Source of the DNA: 79-D21 sp964521575
GTDB lineage: Bacteria > Synergistota > Synergistia > Synergistales > 79-D21
Length of the DNA: 64,000 nt
Reading direction: 5' to 3'
Assembly (NCBI GenBank): GCA_964521575.1
Contig: CAZFSR010000008.1
Coordinates: 1-64,000, forward strand
The position numbers and the translations under genes were made by a program. A model generated the notes under the pieces. The model did not search any database. It saw only the letters and a list, made by a program, of their open reading frames with translations, and was not told the origin of the DNA. Of the stretch, positions 40,537 to 49,228 are shown one piece after another. How positions within the stretch are numbered: the first letter of the stretch is position 1; each line of letters starts with the position of its first letter.

Positions 40537-41133
40537 ATGAAAACGTTCTTTTCGGAGAAAAAGATTGAAGACCGATTTTCGATGATCCTCAGCGAAATCG
40601 AGGACGACGTGAAAAGGCTTGATCTGCCGGACGTCGTCGAAATCGGCCGGCAGAAAAGCATCGAGGCCTTCTATCGGCGCTACAGCATCGGGCACATCGA
40701 ACTGGACCTGAGGCGGATGAAGCTTTCCGAGCTGAAAAAGATCGAAGTCGGCCGCATGGAGAAAAACGGGCGTCCGGTCCCGATTTATAAAAGCCATGTG
40801 ATCCTTTCCATCCCTTACATCGGTCCCGAATCCCTTTTCGACTACATCCCGACCGGCACGAACACACCCGCACCGACGGGAGAACTGGCCGACGGCAACG
40901 TCATCCTGGCCATTCCCATCGAAAACGCCTCTGATCGTGCCCGGCGTGAAGTCGAATCTCTCGCGCTTTACACGGAACAGATCAATCGCGATGCCAAGGA
41001 ATTTAACGAAAAACTGATGAAAAACCTGGAAATGAAGCTCGACGACCGACGCCGCGATATCGAGCGGGAACACGAGGAATATCAGAAAGTCGAAGCCTTC
41101 GTGCGGGAGCACAACAAGTTGAAATGGTCCTGA
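40537..41133 (+). CDS. Hypothetical protein with C-terminal coiled coil
   Basis: A 198-aa protein that I do not recognise. Residues 1-60 look helical, 65-135 contain a beta-rich region with several proline and glycine residues (YIGPESLFDYIPTG), and 140-195 form a long charged helix with heptad-like spacing. No signal peptide, membrane segment or cysteine motif is seen. ATG 40537 has GAGGGGAAAAGGG upstream; the longer frame runs through the tRNA-Sec gene and is rejected. It overlaps the following cyclase-like gene by 10 bp, so the two are probably co-translated. Confidence 0.6.
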   Translation: MKTFFSEKKIEDRFSMILSEIEDDVKRLDLPDVVEIGRQKSIEAFYRRYSIGHIELDLRRMKLSELKKIEVGRMEKNGRPVPIYKSHVILSIPYIGPESLFDYIPTGTNTPAPTGELADGNVILAIPIENASDRARREVESLALYTEQINRDAKEFNEKLMKNLEMKLDDRRRDIEREHEEYQKVEAFVREHNKLKWS

Positions 41134-41849
41134 GCCCGGTCGGCGGCTTTCGCCTGGTCGATGTCTCTCACTGGATCGAGGATTTCGTCTTCCCAGGCAA
41201 TCCCGGTTTTGAAAAAACTGGGCCTCACAACCGTGTTTCCGGGGAAAACCGGGAATTTGTCTATGACCTTTCTTTTTGTACACAATCTGGGACCCATATT
41301 CAGGGACCTCATTATTTTCTTGAAGAGGGGCAAACGATCGATCTTATTCCACTCGAATATTTCGAAGGTTCCTGTCTGCTCGTCGATCTCGAAAAGCGGG
41401 GGACCGACACGACCGCGCAAGACCTTGAAACCCTGATTGCCCCTGGCGAGAGACGGCTGCCCGTCCTGATTCTCCGAACGGGTCACATGGAAGAGGTCCT
41501 CTCATCGGGGAACCTGGACCCTTCGAGGCGACCGGGACTTTCTCTTGATGCAGCCTCTTTCCTGACCGACCGGACATCCTTCCGTATGATCGGGATAGAC
41601 TCCGTGGGACTCGAATCAAGAAGGACGAAGAACCACGAGGTCAACCTGCATTTTTGCCGACGCGGCATGCTGCTTCTCGAAGGGCTGGTCAACCTGCATT
41701 CGGTCAGGAGCCGCTACGCCTTCCTTCACGCTTATCCTCTGAAGGTCCGCGGCGTGGAAGGCACACCCTGCAGGGCAGTCATTCGAGAGCCTGAACCCTG
41801 TGAAAGCCATGACGAGGAAGTTTTCGGAACCCGATTTGAAGGGGAGTGA
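41124..41849 (+). CDS. Cyclase-family (kynurenine formamidase-like) protein with altered metal motif
   Basis: A 241-aa protein of the cyclase superfamily (PF04199), metal-dependent hydrolases. The family motif HxGTHxDxPxHF appears here as QSGTHIQGPHYF (54-65): the first His, the Asp and the last His are replaced by Gln, Gln and Tyr, so the usual metal site is incomplete. The rest of the fold is recognisable (VDVSHWIED at the start, FRMIGIDSVGLES and LLLEGLVNL near the end). It may be a non-catalytic relative or use another site. It overlaps the previous gene and is followed by a SixA-like phosphatase. Confidence 0.78.
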   Translation: MVLSPVGGFRLVDVSHWIEDFVFPGNPGFEKTGPHNRVSGENREFVYDLSFCTQSGTHIQGPHYFLEEGQTIDLIPLEYFEGSCLLVDLEKRGTDTTAQDLETLIAPGERRLPVLILRTGHMEEVLSSGNLDPSRRPGLSLDAASFLTDRTSFRMIGIDSVGLESRRTKNHEVNLHFCRRGMLLLEGLVNLHSVRSRYAFLHAYPLKVRGVEGTPCRAVIREPEPCESHDEEVFGTRFEGE

Positions 41850-41854
41850 GAACG

Positions 41855-42328
41855 ATGTTCCTTTACCTCGTCCGCCACGGTGAAGCTGTCGACGAAGCGG
41901 AGAATCCTGAAAGACCGCTTTCCCCGCGCGGGATACAGGAAGTGGTCCTGGCAGGGCAGTTTCTCAAGGCCATCAATGCCCAGCCGAAATCTTTCCTCTG
42001 CAGCGAAAAGCTGCGAGCCAGGCAAACCGCGGAAAGGATTCTCGACGTGATGGGCATTTCTGCAAAGATCGAGCCCAGGAAGGGGCTCTCGCCGAAGGAT
42101 GCCCCCGAAAACCTGGTCGAAGAGCTTGCGCTTCGGTCCGAGGACCTGTTGCTTGCCGCACACTCGCCGTTCCTGCCAAGGCTCGCGGCCCTCCTTCTTT
42201 GCGGCCGGGCCGACGCGGATGCATTCCCGATGGCTTCCGGGGGAATCATGCGCCTGGAAAGAGAGGGGCGGGGCACCTGGAGGCTTTCCCTTGCCATCTC
42301 CCCGGCGGAGATCCTCGAGTGCTTGTAG
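41855..42328 (+). CDS. sixA: Histidine phosphatase, SixA-like
   Basis: A 157-aa phosphohistidine phosphatase-like protein. The catalytic RHG motif is at the start (YLVRHGEAVDEAENPERPLSPRG), followed by FLCSEKLRARQTAERI and a later AHSPFLPRLAALL with the second catalytic His. Size and motif spacing match SixA rather than phosphoglycerate mutase. ATG 41855 is chosen because GGGGAG lies 9 bp upstream; the GTG at 41846 overlaps it. The substrate is not shown by the sequence. It ends 9 bp from the convergent recD2. Confidence 0.85.
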   Translation: MFLYLVRHGEAVDEAENPERPLSPRGIQEVVLAGQFLKAINAQPKSFLCSEKLRARQTAERILDVMGISAKIEPRKGLSPKDAPENLVEELALRSEDLLLAAHSPFLPRLAALLLCGRADADAFPMASGGIMRLEREGRGTWRLSLAISPAEILECL

Positions 42329-42337
42329 CCGCGAAAC

Positions 42338-44509
42338 TCATTTACTGGCCAGGCGTCCGGCCAGACGGCTGTATCGTTGTTGAACCCTATCGTTCTTGAC
42401 GGCAATCGCTAGGGCCTTCTTGGTTCCCACGATGACGGCCTGGCGCCGAGCCCGCGTCAGGGCCGTGTATAGGAGGTTTCTCTGCAGCATGAGGTAGTGC
42501 TGGGTCGTGAAAGGGATTACCACGGCAGGGTACTCGGAACCCTGCGATTTGTGAACGGTGATCGCATAGGCCGGGATCACCTGGTCGAGGTCCGCGAAAA
42601 GATAGGGGACCACCCTCCCTTCATAGGCAATCATCATGACTTGTTCTTCTTCGTCGATTCCCATGACACGGCCGATATCCCCGTTGAAGACCTCTTTCTC
42701 GTAATCGTTCCTGATCTGCATGACCCGGTCGCCAATCCTGAAAGACCTGCCTCCGCGACGAAGGGCCGGGGACGTGCCGTTAAGGGCTGCCTGAAGCCTT
42801 TCGTTAAGTGCTAGAGATCCCGCTTCCCCTTTGTGCATCGGGCAGAGAACCTGTATATCCTCCATCGGATCAAGGCCGAAACGATCCGGCAAAGTCCGTT
42901 TTACGAGTTCGCAAACTTTTTCGGCAACCTTTTCGGGCTCCTCTTCCGGAATGAAGCGGAACCCTCCATGAGCCTCGCTTCCCTCGGAAAAGAGCGGCAT
43001 CATTCCGTTCCGGATTCGGTGGGCGTTGATCACGATGAGGCTTTCACGGCTCTGGCGGAAAATTTCGTTCAACTCGACAACCGGGATGACCCCGGAGTCG
43101 ATGCACTCCCTAAGGACGTTCCCCGGCCCTACGGAGGGAAGTTGGTCCGCGTCCCCGACGAGGATGAGCGAAGCTCCGGCCGGAACCGCCTCCAAAAGGT
43201 GGGCCGCCATTTGCATATCGAGCATCGAGACCTCGTCGACAACCAGGAGGTCACAGCCCAGGGGGCGATCGGCATTGCGGGAAAAGGTCCCCTCCTGGAC
43301 CTTGTATTCAAGCAGCCTGTGGATGGTACGGGCTTTCTGTCCGGTCGTTTCCTGCAAGCGCTTGGCCGCGCGTCCGGTCGGGGCGGCAAGGGCAATCTTT
43401 CTTCCCTGTCGCTCATGGAGCTTGAGGATGGCATTGACGAGTGTCGTTTTCCCCGTTCCCGGACCTCCCGTGATGATGAGAACCCTTTTCTCTACGGAAA
43501 GGCGAAGGGCATCAACCTGTCTGGAAGAAAGACGTAGGGGAAGTTGGGACACGAACTCGTCCAGGTCGCGTGGAAATTCTTCGCGGGAAGGAAGGGAGGA
43601 GAGAAGGACCTTCAGGCGAAATGCGACCTGGCATTCTGCCTTGTAGGAAGCGGCAAGGTAGACGGCGGCTTCTTCGCCATCGCGCTCCTCCAGGACCAAA
43701 TCCTTCCGGGCTATGCCTCTTGGAACCGCTTCACGGACTGTTGCCGGGTCGCATGCCAAAAGGCTTGAGGCGCTTGAAACCAGCTGGGGCAGGGGGGAAT
43801 AGAGATGGCCTGCTTCGGAGAGTCTTCGAAGGGTATGAAGAATGCCTGCATCGATACGCTCGGGAGAATCCGGCCCGAACCCCATCTGGGCGGCGATGCG
43901 GTCCGCGGTGAGAAAACCGATGCCCCAGACTTCTTCGGCAAGCCGATAGGGGTTTTCCCGGATTCGTTCGACGGTCCGTTCCCCGTAACGACGCTGGATC
44001 TTCTCCGCAAGCCCGGAACCCACCCCGACAGAATACAGGAAAAGCAGGGTCTCCCTGGCAGCGCTTCGGGCTTTCCATCCGGCTATAATCACATCAAGGC
44101 GGCTCTTGCCGATCCCGTTGACCTCGGAAAGCCTTTCCGGCTCGCGGTCCAGCACTTCAAGAGCCTTGTCGCCGAAAGCTTCGACGATTTTTCTCGCCGT
44201 AACCGGCCCAACGCCCTTGATCGAACCGCTTCCAAGGTATCGTTCAATCCCGGCAGCGCTGACGGGAGCCGAAGGGATACAGGAATGAACCTGGAACTGC
44301 CTGCCGAAACGGGGATGGACCACCCATTCCCCGGATAGGGAAAGGGCTTCTCCGACCGAAGCGATGGGAAGGATCCCCACTACGGTGACAAGACGGGCCG
44401 AACCCGGAACCTTCAGGCGGATGACGCTGTACCCCGTCTGGTCGTCGCGGTAGGTGATCCGTTCGATTTCTCCCCGCAGGCTGGCGTATTCGCTGGAATT
44501 TCCCGGCAT
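42338..44509 (-). CDS. recD2: ATP-dependent DNA helicase RecD2
   Basis: Superfamily 1B 5'-3' helicase involved in DNA repair and replication-fork protection, of the RecBC-independent type. The product is 723 aa from the internal Met at 44509: OB-like N-domain (GEIERITYRDDQTGYSVI), helix-hairpin-helix motifs (YLGSGSIKGVGP, VNGIGKSRLD), and the helicase core with Walker A GGPGTGKTTLV, VVDEVSMLD and the C-terminal AYAITVHKSQGSEYPAVV and ALTRARR motifs. The frame is open 22 residues further upstream, but ATG 44509 gives the conserved N-terminus; no clear ribosome site decides the start. It is convergent with sixA. Confidence 0.92.
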   Translation of the reverse strand: MPGNSSEYASLRGEIERITYRDDQTGYSVIRLKVPGSARLVTVVGILPIASVGEALSLSGEWVVHPRFGRQFQVHSCIPSAPVSAAGIERYLGSGSIKGVGPVTARKIVEAFGDKALEVLDREPERLSEVNGIGKSRLDVIIAGWKARSAARETLLFLYSVGVGSGLAEKIQRRYGERTVERIRENPYRLAEEVWGIGFLTADRIAAQMGFGPDSPERIDAGILHTLRRLSEAGHLYSPLPQLVSSASSLLACDPATVREAVPRGIARKDLVLEERDGEEAAVYLAASYKAECQVAFRLKVLLSSLPSREEFPRDLDEFVSQLPLRLSSRQVDALRLSVEKRVLIITGGPGTGKTTLVNAILKLHERQGRKIALAAPTGRAAKRLQETTGQKARTIHRLLEYKVQEGTFSRNADRPLGCDLLVVDEVSMLDMQMAAHLLEAVPAGASLILVGDADQLPSVGPGNVLRECIDSGVIPVVELNEIFRQSRESLIVINAHRIRNGMMPLFSEGSEAHGGFRFIPEEEPEKVAEKVCELVKRTLPDRFGLDPMEDIQVLCPMHKGEAGSLALNERLQAALNGTSPALRRGGRSFRIGDRVMQIRNDYEKEVFNGDIGRVMGIDEEEQVMMIAYEGRVVPYLFADLDQVIPAYAITVHKSQGSEYPAVVIPFTTQHYLMLQRNLLYTALTRARRQAVIVGTKKALAIAVKNDRVQQRYSRLAGRLASK

Positions 44510-44561
44510 GGGGCCATTTTCGCACCCAGCCCCCGCCACAACAAGAGAGGAGGGGAAACGA

Positions 44562-45302
44562 ATGCCGGAAGTCATCTTTCATGGGAACCTCTCCGAACTC
44601 GTCTCGTTCAGGGCAAAGGCCCCTCCCCGCAGGGCATTCCCGCGAGCTGCGAAAGACCTGCTGGAAACCCTAGGGGTTCCGCATACCGAGATCGGGAAAA
44701 TCGTCATCAACGGCGGGGAGTCCGGTCTGATGGCCCCCGTGAATTTCGAAGACAGGATCGAAGCTTTCCCGCATGCGCTTCCCCGCCCTTCCCCGTGGGG
44801 ACAGGCCGGGCAGCCCTTCTCCACGAACGAGATCGCATTCTTTGCCGACAACAACGTGGCCGGAGCGGGGAAACTCCTTCGACTCCTCGGATTCGACACG
44901 GCCATCGACCCGCAGCTTGATGACAAGGCCATCGCCAAGAGAGCGAACGAGGAAAGGCGGGTCGTCCTTTCCAGGGACAGGAATCTCCTTAAGCGCCGCC
45001 TTGTGCTGTTCGGATGCCTCATCCAAAGCGAAATCCCGTGGCAACAACTGGCCGAAATCGTCAAGCAATACGGCCTGGCCCTTTTTTCCGCTCCTTTTTC
45101 CCGCTGTGTTCCATGCAATGCCCTTCTCGTTCCCGTGGAAAAGGAAAAGGTCATGGACCGATTGCTGCCCATGACCCGCCTTTACTATGATTCCTTCAAA
45201 TTGTGCCCGTCCTGCGGCCGGATTTTCTGGAGGGGTTCCCATATCGACCGCATTCTCGAAAAGCTCGAACCGATCCTCGGTAATTACCAGGCTTTCGAGT
45301 AA
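44562..45302 (+). CDS. Mut7-C RNase domain protein with N-terminal ubiquitin-like domain
   Basis: A 246-aa protein in two parts: an N-terminal ubiquitin-like/ThiS-like domain (about 1-85) of the kind that precedes Mut7-C in bacteria, and a Mut7-C PIN-like RNase domain (about 93-240) with FFADNNVAGAGKLLRLLGFDT, RVVLSRDRNLLKR, and a zinc ribbon (CVPCNALLV...CPSCGRIFW). The biological substrate is unknown. ATG 44562 has GAGGAGGGG just upstream; the longer frame overlaps recD2. Its last 19 bp overlap the end of the convergent alcohol dehydrogenase gene. Confidence 0.82.
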   Translation: MPEVIFHGNLSELVSFRAKAPPRRAFPRAAKDLLETLGVPHTEIGKIVINGGESGLMAPVNFEDRIEAFPHALPRPSPWGQAGQPFSTNEIAFFADNNVAGAGKLLRLLGFDTAIDPQLDDKAIAKRANEERRVVLSRDRNLLKRRLVLFGCLIQSEIPWQQLAEIVKQYGLALFSAPFSRCVPCNALLVPVEKEKVMDRLLPMTRLYYDSFKLCPSCGRIFWRGSHIDRILEKLEPILGNYQAFE

Positions 45303-46435
45303 AGCTGAAGCGCGTCTTCCCTCGTAACCGGGCGAGGATTGTTTTCCAGGAGACGGACCTCCCGCATTGCGGCTTCTGCCATGGAGCCGACGGCTTCCAT
45401 CGGCACCCCTAGGTCCCTCAGGCGAGTTTTCACGCCTGCCGCCTCGGTCAGTTCGTTGACGACCCGCAGGAAAGATTCGATCGACTCCTTCTGGTCGCAA
45501 GGGTTCGCGACCCCGAAAGACATCGCCAGCCGCTCGAACCGTTCGGAACAGGCCGGAAGGTTGAACTCGAGAACCGGTCTCAGCATGACCGCATTCGCCG
45601 CACCGTGCGGAACATGGAACTGTCCCCCCAAGGGGTAGGCGAGGGCATGCACTGCCGCCGTTCCCGCCATCGAAAAAGCCAGTCCCGCAGTAAGGCTGCC
45701 CAGGGACATGCCTTCCCTCGCTTCCAGGTCCCGACCGAAACGAACCGCCCTCAAAAGAAATTTCGCGATATTCTCGCAAGCCATCAGGGAGAGGTTTTCG
45801 CTCAACGGGTTCGCCTTGATCGACAGGAAGGATTCGATGCCGTGGATCAGCGCGTCCACGCCCGTATTGGCCGTAATTTGCGCAGGCAGGTCCAGCGTCA
45901 GGGCAGGATCCACGATCGCGACATCGGGAATGAGGCATCGGCTCGCGATTCCCCGCTTCATTCCCTGGTCCGGGAAAGAGAGGACTGCGACCGGGGAAAC
46001 CTCTGAACCGCTCCCGGAGGTCGTGGGCACCATGATCGTTGGAAGGCCCTTCGCCGGAATCCGGTCATTTCCAGCCAAATCCTCAACCTGTAATTCATGT
46101 ACGGCCAGGACCGAGGCGATTTTGGTGAAATCCATCGAGCTCCCGCCGCCAAATCCGATCAGGAGGTCGTACTCCCCCCGCCGGATTCTGCCAGCCGCTT
46201 CAGCCAGAATTGCCGCCGGGGGCTCAGGGCAGACGGAGTCGAAAACATTGAACTCCAGCCCGGCTTTTTCCATAGGCCTCCGCAACTCTTCAATCAACGG
46301 CGAACTTCCGACGCTAGGCCCCGTCAGGACCAACGGCTTGCTGCAACCAAGCCGGGCTGCCTGTTCGGCAATCGCCGCAATCGAACCGGTCCCGAAAACC
46401 ACCGTCGTCGGTGCATTGAACACAAAACCTTTCAT
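45284..46435 (-). CDS. Iron-containing alcohol dehydrogenase
   Basis: A 383-aa group III (Fe-dependent) alcohol/aldehyde dehydrogenase, NAD(P)-dependent and cytoplasmic. Motifs: IGFGGGSSMDFTKIA (nucleotide), PTTSGSGSEVSPVAVL, then metal ligands in NTGVDALIHGIESFLS and HALAYPLGGQFHVPHG (three His and one Asp). It may use butanol, ethanol or another fermentation alcohol; the sequence does not tell. It lies 17 bp downstream of typA on the same strand, and its 3' end overlaps the Mut7-C gene by 19 bp. Confidence 0.93.
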   Translation of the reverse strand: MKGFVFNAPTTVVFGTGSIAAIAEQAARLGCSKPLVLTGPSVGSSPLIEELRRPMEKAGLEFNVFDSVCPEPPAAILAEAAGRIRRGEYDLLIGFGGGSSMDFTKIASVLAVHELQVEDLAGNDRIPAKGLPTIMVPTTSGSGSEVSPVAVLSFPDQGMKRGIASRCLIPDVAIVDPALTLDLPAQITANTGVDALIHGIESFLSIKANPLSENLSLMACENIAKFLLRAVRFGRDLEAREGMSLGSLTAGLAFSMAGTAAVHALAYPLGGQFHVPHGAANAVMLRPVLEFNLPACSERFERLAMSFGVANPCDQKESIESFLRVVNELTEAAGVKTRLRDLGVPMEAVGSMAEAAMREVRLLENNPRPVTREDALQLYSKAW

Positions 46436-46452
46436 CTTCTGCCTCCAGGACT

Positions 46453-48333
46453 CTAAGCGTCTTCCTCTTCAGCCGCAGTCCGCCGGGCGGCTTTCTTGCG
46501 GGCATCATGGTTCAGGATGATCTTCCTGACCCTGACCGAAAGCGGGGTAACCTCCACGAGTTCATCCTCGGCAATCCACTCCAGGGCCGTGTCGAGTGTC
46601 AATCTCCTGGGAACGTCAAGGATGACCGTATTGTCCTTGGTCGCCGAGCGGTGGTTGGTCACGTGTTTTTTCTTGGTCGGATTGCAGGGCAGATCATTGG
46701 TCCGGGAATGTTCCCCCACGACCATGCCCTCGTAAACCCGGTCCATCGGGGAAATGAAGAGCGTTCCCCTCTCCTGCAGGTTCTCAAGCTGGTAACTTGT
46801 CGCCTCACCCGTGTCCATGCTGACCAGGGAACCGCGGTTCCTTCCCGTGACCTCGCCCCTCCAGAGGTCGTAACCGATAAACCGCGAGGACATGATCCCA
46901 AGACCGCGTGTGTCGGTCAAAAACTCGTTGCGGTACCCGATCAACCCGCGGGTAGGGATATTGAACTCGAGACGGAGGAGTCCTGTTCCAAGATTCTGCA
47001 CGCTCGTGAATTCGCCTTTGCGCTTCGACACCTTTTCGATCACGACCCCCTGGTGCTCCTCCGGAACGTCGATGATCAACTGCTCGATCGGTTCCAGCAG
47101 GTTACCCTCATCATCCCTGTCGGTGATGACTTCGGGCCTTGATACGCAGAACTCCATGCCTTCGCGGCGCATTTCCTCGATCAGTATGGCCAGGTGCAGT
47201 TCTCCGCGTCCGGAGACCTTGATCCCGTCGGGACGGCCGATATCCTCCACCCTTAGGGCCACGTTCACCCTGGCCTCCCTCATCAGTCGGTCGCGGATCT
47301 GCCTCAGGGTGACGGCACGGCCTTCCTTCCCTGAAAAGGGCCCCGTGTTCACAAGGAAGAACATGGACACGGTCGGTTCCTCGATCGTCAGCGGGGACAG
47401 GACGATTTCCGGGGTTTCGGCAGAGGCAAGGGTATCCCCGATCTGGATCTCCTCAGGGCCCGCGATCCAGACCACATCACCGGCCCCCGCCTCTTCCGTT
47501 TCGACAAGCTGCAGGCCGTGGGAAACCCAGAGATGAGTCACCTTCGCGGTTTCCTTCCCGCAAACCTCCCAGTTTCTGTGATCGTGCCCCTTCCACGCGG
47601 TGCCTGTGCGCAGGATGGCATCTCCGGTCCTGACCCGGCCCTGCAGGATTTTTCCGCAGCCGATCCGGCCGATGTAGTCGTTCCAGGCCAGCGTCGTAGC
47701 TTGCAGGAGAAAGGGTTTCTCCGGGTCTCCAGATGGAGGAGAGACCTTTTCGACAATCGTTTCGAAGAGGGCATCCATGCCCGTGTGCTCGTCTTGCTCA
47801 AGGTCCCTGACAAACCACCCGTGTAGACCGGACCCGTAAAGGACGGGAAAATCGGCCTGTTCCTCGGTCGCGCCGAGTTCGAAAAAGAGATCGAAGGTCG
47901 CGTTGAGGGCATTCTGGACCGAGGCGTTCGGCCTATCCACCTTGTTGACCACGACGATTGGTTTCAATCCTGCTTTCAGGGCTCGCATGAGGACGTAACG
48001 GGTCTGAGGCATGGGCCCCTCGTTCGCGTCGACAAGGAGAAGGACGGAATCCACCATTGAAAGGACCCTTTCGACTTCTCCGGAAAAATCCGCATGCCCC
48101 GGAGTGTCGATGATGTTGATCAGCGTGTCCTTCCATTCCACGGAGCAGTGTTTGGCCCGAATCGTGATGCCCCTTTCCCTTTCGAGTTCGTTGTTGTCCA
48201 TAACCCTTTCTTCGACCTTCGCATTTTCCCGGAACACACGTGCCGCCCGGAAAACCGAATCAAGCAGGGTGGTCTTTCCGTGGTCGATATGGGCGATGAT
48301 GGCGACGTTGCGGATTTTCTTGATGTCTCTCAT
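46453..48333 (-). CDS. typA: Ribosome-binding GTPase TypA/BipA
   Basis: Translational GTPase related to EF-G, needed for ribosome assembly and stress or low-temperature growth. The product is 626 aa from ATG 48333, with GGAAGGA upstream; the open frame runs back into wrbA and that part is a shadow. Motifs: AHIDHGKTTL (G1), RGITI (G2), DTPGHADFSGEV (G3), NKVDRPNA (G4). The rest follows TypA: RFIGYDLWRGEVTGRNRGSLVSMDTGEATSYQL-type C-terminal half. A long T-run and a TATAAT lie just upstream. Confidence 0.95.
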   Translation of the reverse strand: MRDIKKIRNVAIIAHIDHGKTTLLDSVFRAARVFRENAKVEERVMDNNELERERGITIRAKHCSVEWKDTLINIIDTPGHADFSGEVERVLSMVDSVLLLVDANEGPMPQTRYVLMRALKAGLKPIVVVNKVDRPNASVQNALNATFDLFFELGATEEQADFPVLYGSGLHGWFVRDLEQDEHTGMDALFETIVEKVSPPSGDPEKPFLLQATTLAWNDYIGRIGCGKILQGRVRTGDAILRTGTAWKGHDHRNWEVCGKETAKVTHLWVSHGLQLVETEEAGAGDVVWIAGPEEIQIGDTLASAETPEIVLSPLTIEEPTVSMFFLVNTGPFSGKEGRAVTLRQIRDRLMREARVNVALRVEDIGRPDGIKVSGRGELHLAILIEEMRREGMEFCVSRPEVITDRDDEGNLLEPIEQLIIDVPEEHQGVVIEKVSKRKGEFTSVQNLGTGLLRLEFNIPTRGLIGYRNEFLTDTRGLGIMSSRFIGYDLWRGEVTGRNRGSLVSMDTGEATSYQLENLQERGTLFISPMDRVYEGMVVGEHSRTNDLPCNPTKKKHVTNHRSATKDNTVILDVPRRLTLDTALEWIAEDELVEVTPLSVRVRKIILNHDARKKAARRTAAEEEDA

Positions 48334-48391
48334 GGGACAGATCCTTCCAGAATGGAATAGTTTCACGCCGGCCGAAACCGGACAAAGGTAC

Positions 48392-48397
48392 ATTATA
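48392..48397 (-). promoter_or_regulatory. Possible -10 element of typA
   Basis: On the minus strand the sequence reads TATAAT, 59 bp before the typA start and directly after the wrbA terminator T-run. No clear -35 is present at the expected distance, where the T-run lies. Confidence 0.4.
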
Positions 48398-48410
48398 CTT
48401 GCAAGCGCGC

Positions 48411-48452
48411 AAAAAAAAAGCCGGGAGCCCCGGCAAAAACGCGAACTCCCGG
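48411..48452 (-). terminator. Terminator of wrbA
   Basis: On the minus strand a 7-bp GC-rich stem (48446-48452 with 48421-48427), with a partly structured 18-nt loop, is followed by nine T residues (48411-48419). It starts 9 bp after the wrbA stop. Confidence 0.8.
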
Positions 48453-48461
48453 TCAATATCG

Positions 48462-49106
48462 CTAAACCGTAAGCTGCGAGAGGATTTCGTCCCTTTGCGA
48501 GGCAAGCTTTGAAGCCAACAGGGCGATGTACTTCCCCTGGAAGCGGGCCCCCGCCAGGTCCGTTTCGCCTGGCAAACGTTCTCCTCGAATCCCGGCGATC
48601 GTCGTCGCCCCATAGGGACTTCCGCCCACTATTCCCTCGTTGCTGGTCTGGCCCTGGAAAGCATACGGAAGCCCCGCAATGAGCATTCCGTGGTGGAGAA
48701 GCGTCACCTGAAAACCGAGCAAGGTCGATTCCTGCCCGCCATGCTGGGTCGCGGTGCTCGTAAAAACCCCGCCCACCTTTCCGACTAGGGCTCCTTGTGT
48801 CCAAAGTCCGCCCGTCGCGTCGAGAAAGGTTCTCATTTGAGCCGCCATGTTGCCGAAACGCGTCGGTGTGCCGAAAATGACGGCATCGGCCTCGGCCAAG
48901 TCGGAGACCGTTGCAACAGGCACTCCTTCAAACGCTTTTTGCGCGTCGAGGGCCCCCATTTTTTCAAGGACTTCTTTCGGCAAGGTCTCGGGGACACGCT
49001 TCAACACGACCTCCGCACCCGGGACCTCCCGCGCGCCGGAGGCCACGGCTTCCGCCATCCGGTACACATGTCCGTAGGTCGAATAAAACAGGACCAGGAT
49101 TTTCAT
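48462..49106 (-). CDS. wrbA: NAD(P)H:quinone oxidoreductase WrbA-like flavoprotein
   Basis: FMN-binding flavodoxin-fold protein that reduces quinones by two electrons, with a role in oxidative stress. The 214-aa product starts VLFYSTYGHVYRMAEAVASGA, a flavodoxin P-loop, and has FGTPTRFGNMAAQMRTFLDATGG and STATQHGGQE, both typical of WrbA, and the YGATTIAG motif. ATG 49106 is chosen because a GGGGG site lies 7-8 bp upstream; the GTG at 49115 falls inside that site. It has its own terminator. Confidence 0.93.
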   Translation of the reverse strand: MKILVLFYSTYGHVYRMAEAVASGAREVPGAEVVLKRVPETLPKEVLEKMGALDAQKAFEGVPVATVSDLAEADAVIFGTPTRFGNMAAQMRTFLDATGGLWTQGALVGKVGGVFTSTATQHGGQESTLLGFQVTLLHHGMLIAGLPYAFQGQTSNEGIVGGSPYGATTIAGIRGERLPGETDLAGARFQGKYIALLASKLASQRDEILSQLTV

Positions 49107-49169
49107 TTCAAACACCCCCTTGAACTATTTCTAGTTTCTATTGTTTATCATAACATAGGCCTCATAGAC

Positions 49170-49200
49170 AAAAAAAAGAAGGTTCTCAAAAGAGAACCTT
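49170..49200 (-). terminator. Rho-independent terminator of cysS
   Basis: On the minus strand a perfect 9-bp stem (49192-49200 with 49179-49187) with a four-T loop is followed by C and a run of eight T residues (49170-49177). It begins 28 bp after the cysS stop. Confidence 0.92.
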
Positions 49201-49228
49201 CCCGCTTTTCCAGGTTTAACCCATCGTC

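Noticed and set aside
40372..41283. Minus-strand open frame across the tRNA-Sec and the hypothetical gene.
   Set aside because: It crosses the tRNA gene and its terminator and shows no domain; a shadow frame.
42329..42337. Terminator between sixA and recD2.
   Set aside because: Only 9 bp separate the two stop codons and no stem could be formed; termination probably occurs within the opposite gene or is absent.
33429..43000. In-frame TGA that might be read as selenocysteine.
   Set aside because: The recognised genes end at normal family lengths, and no gene showed a family continuing past a TGA. A SECIS search could not be run.
45605..46520. Plus-strand open frames opposite the alcohol dehydrogenase gene.
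   Set aside because: The minus-strand gene has full family motifs and length; the plus frames are shadows.
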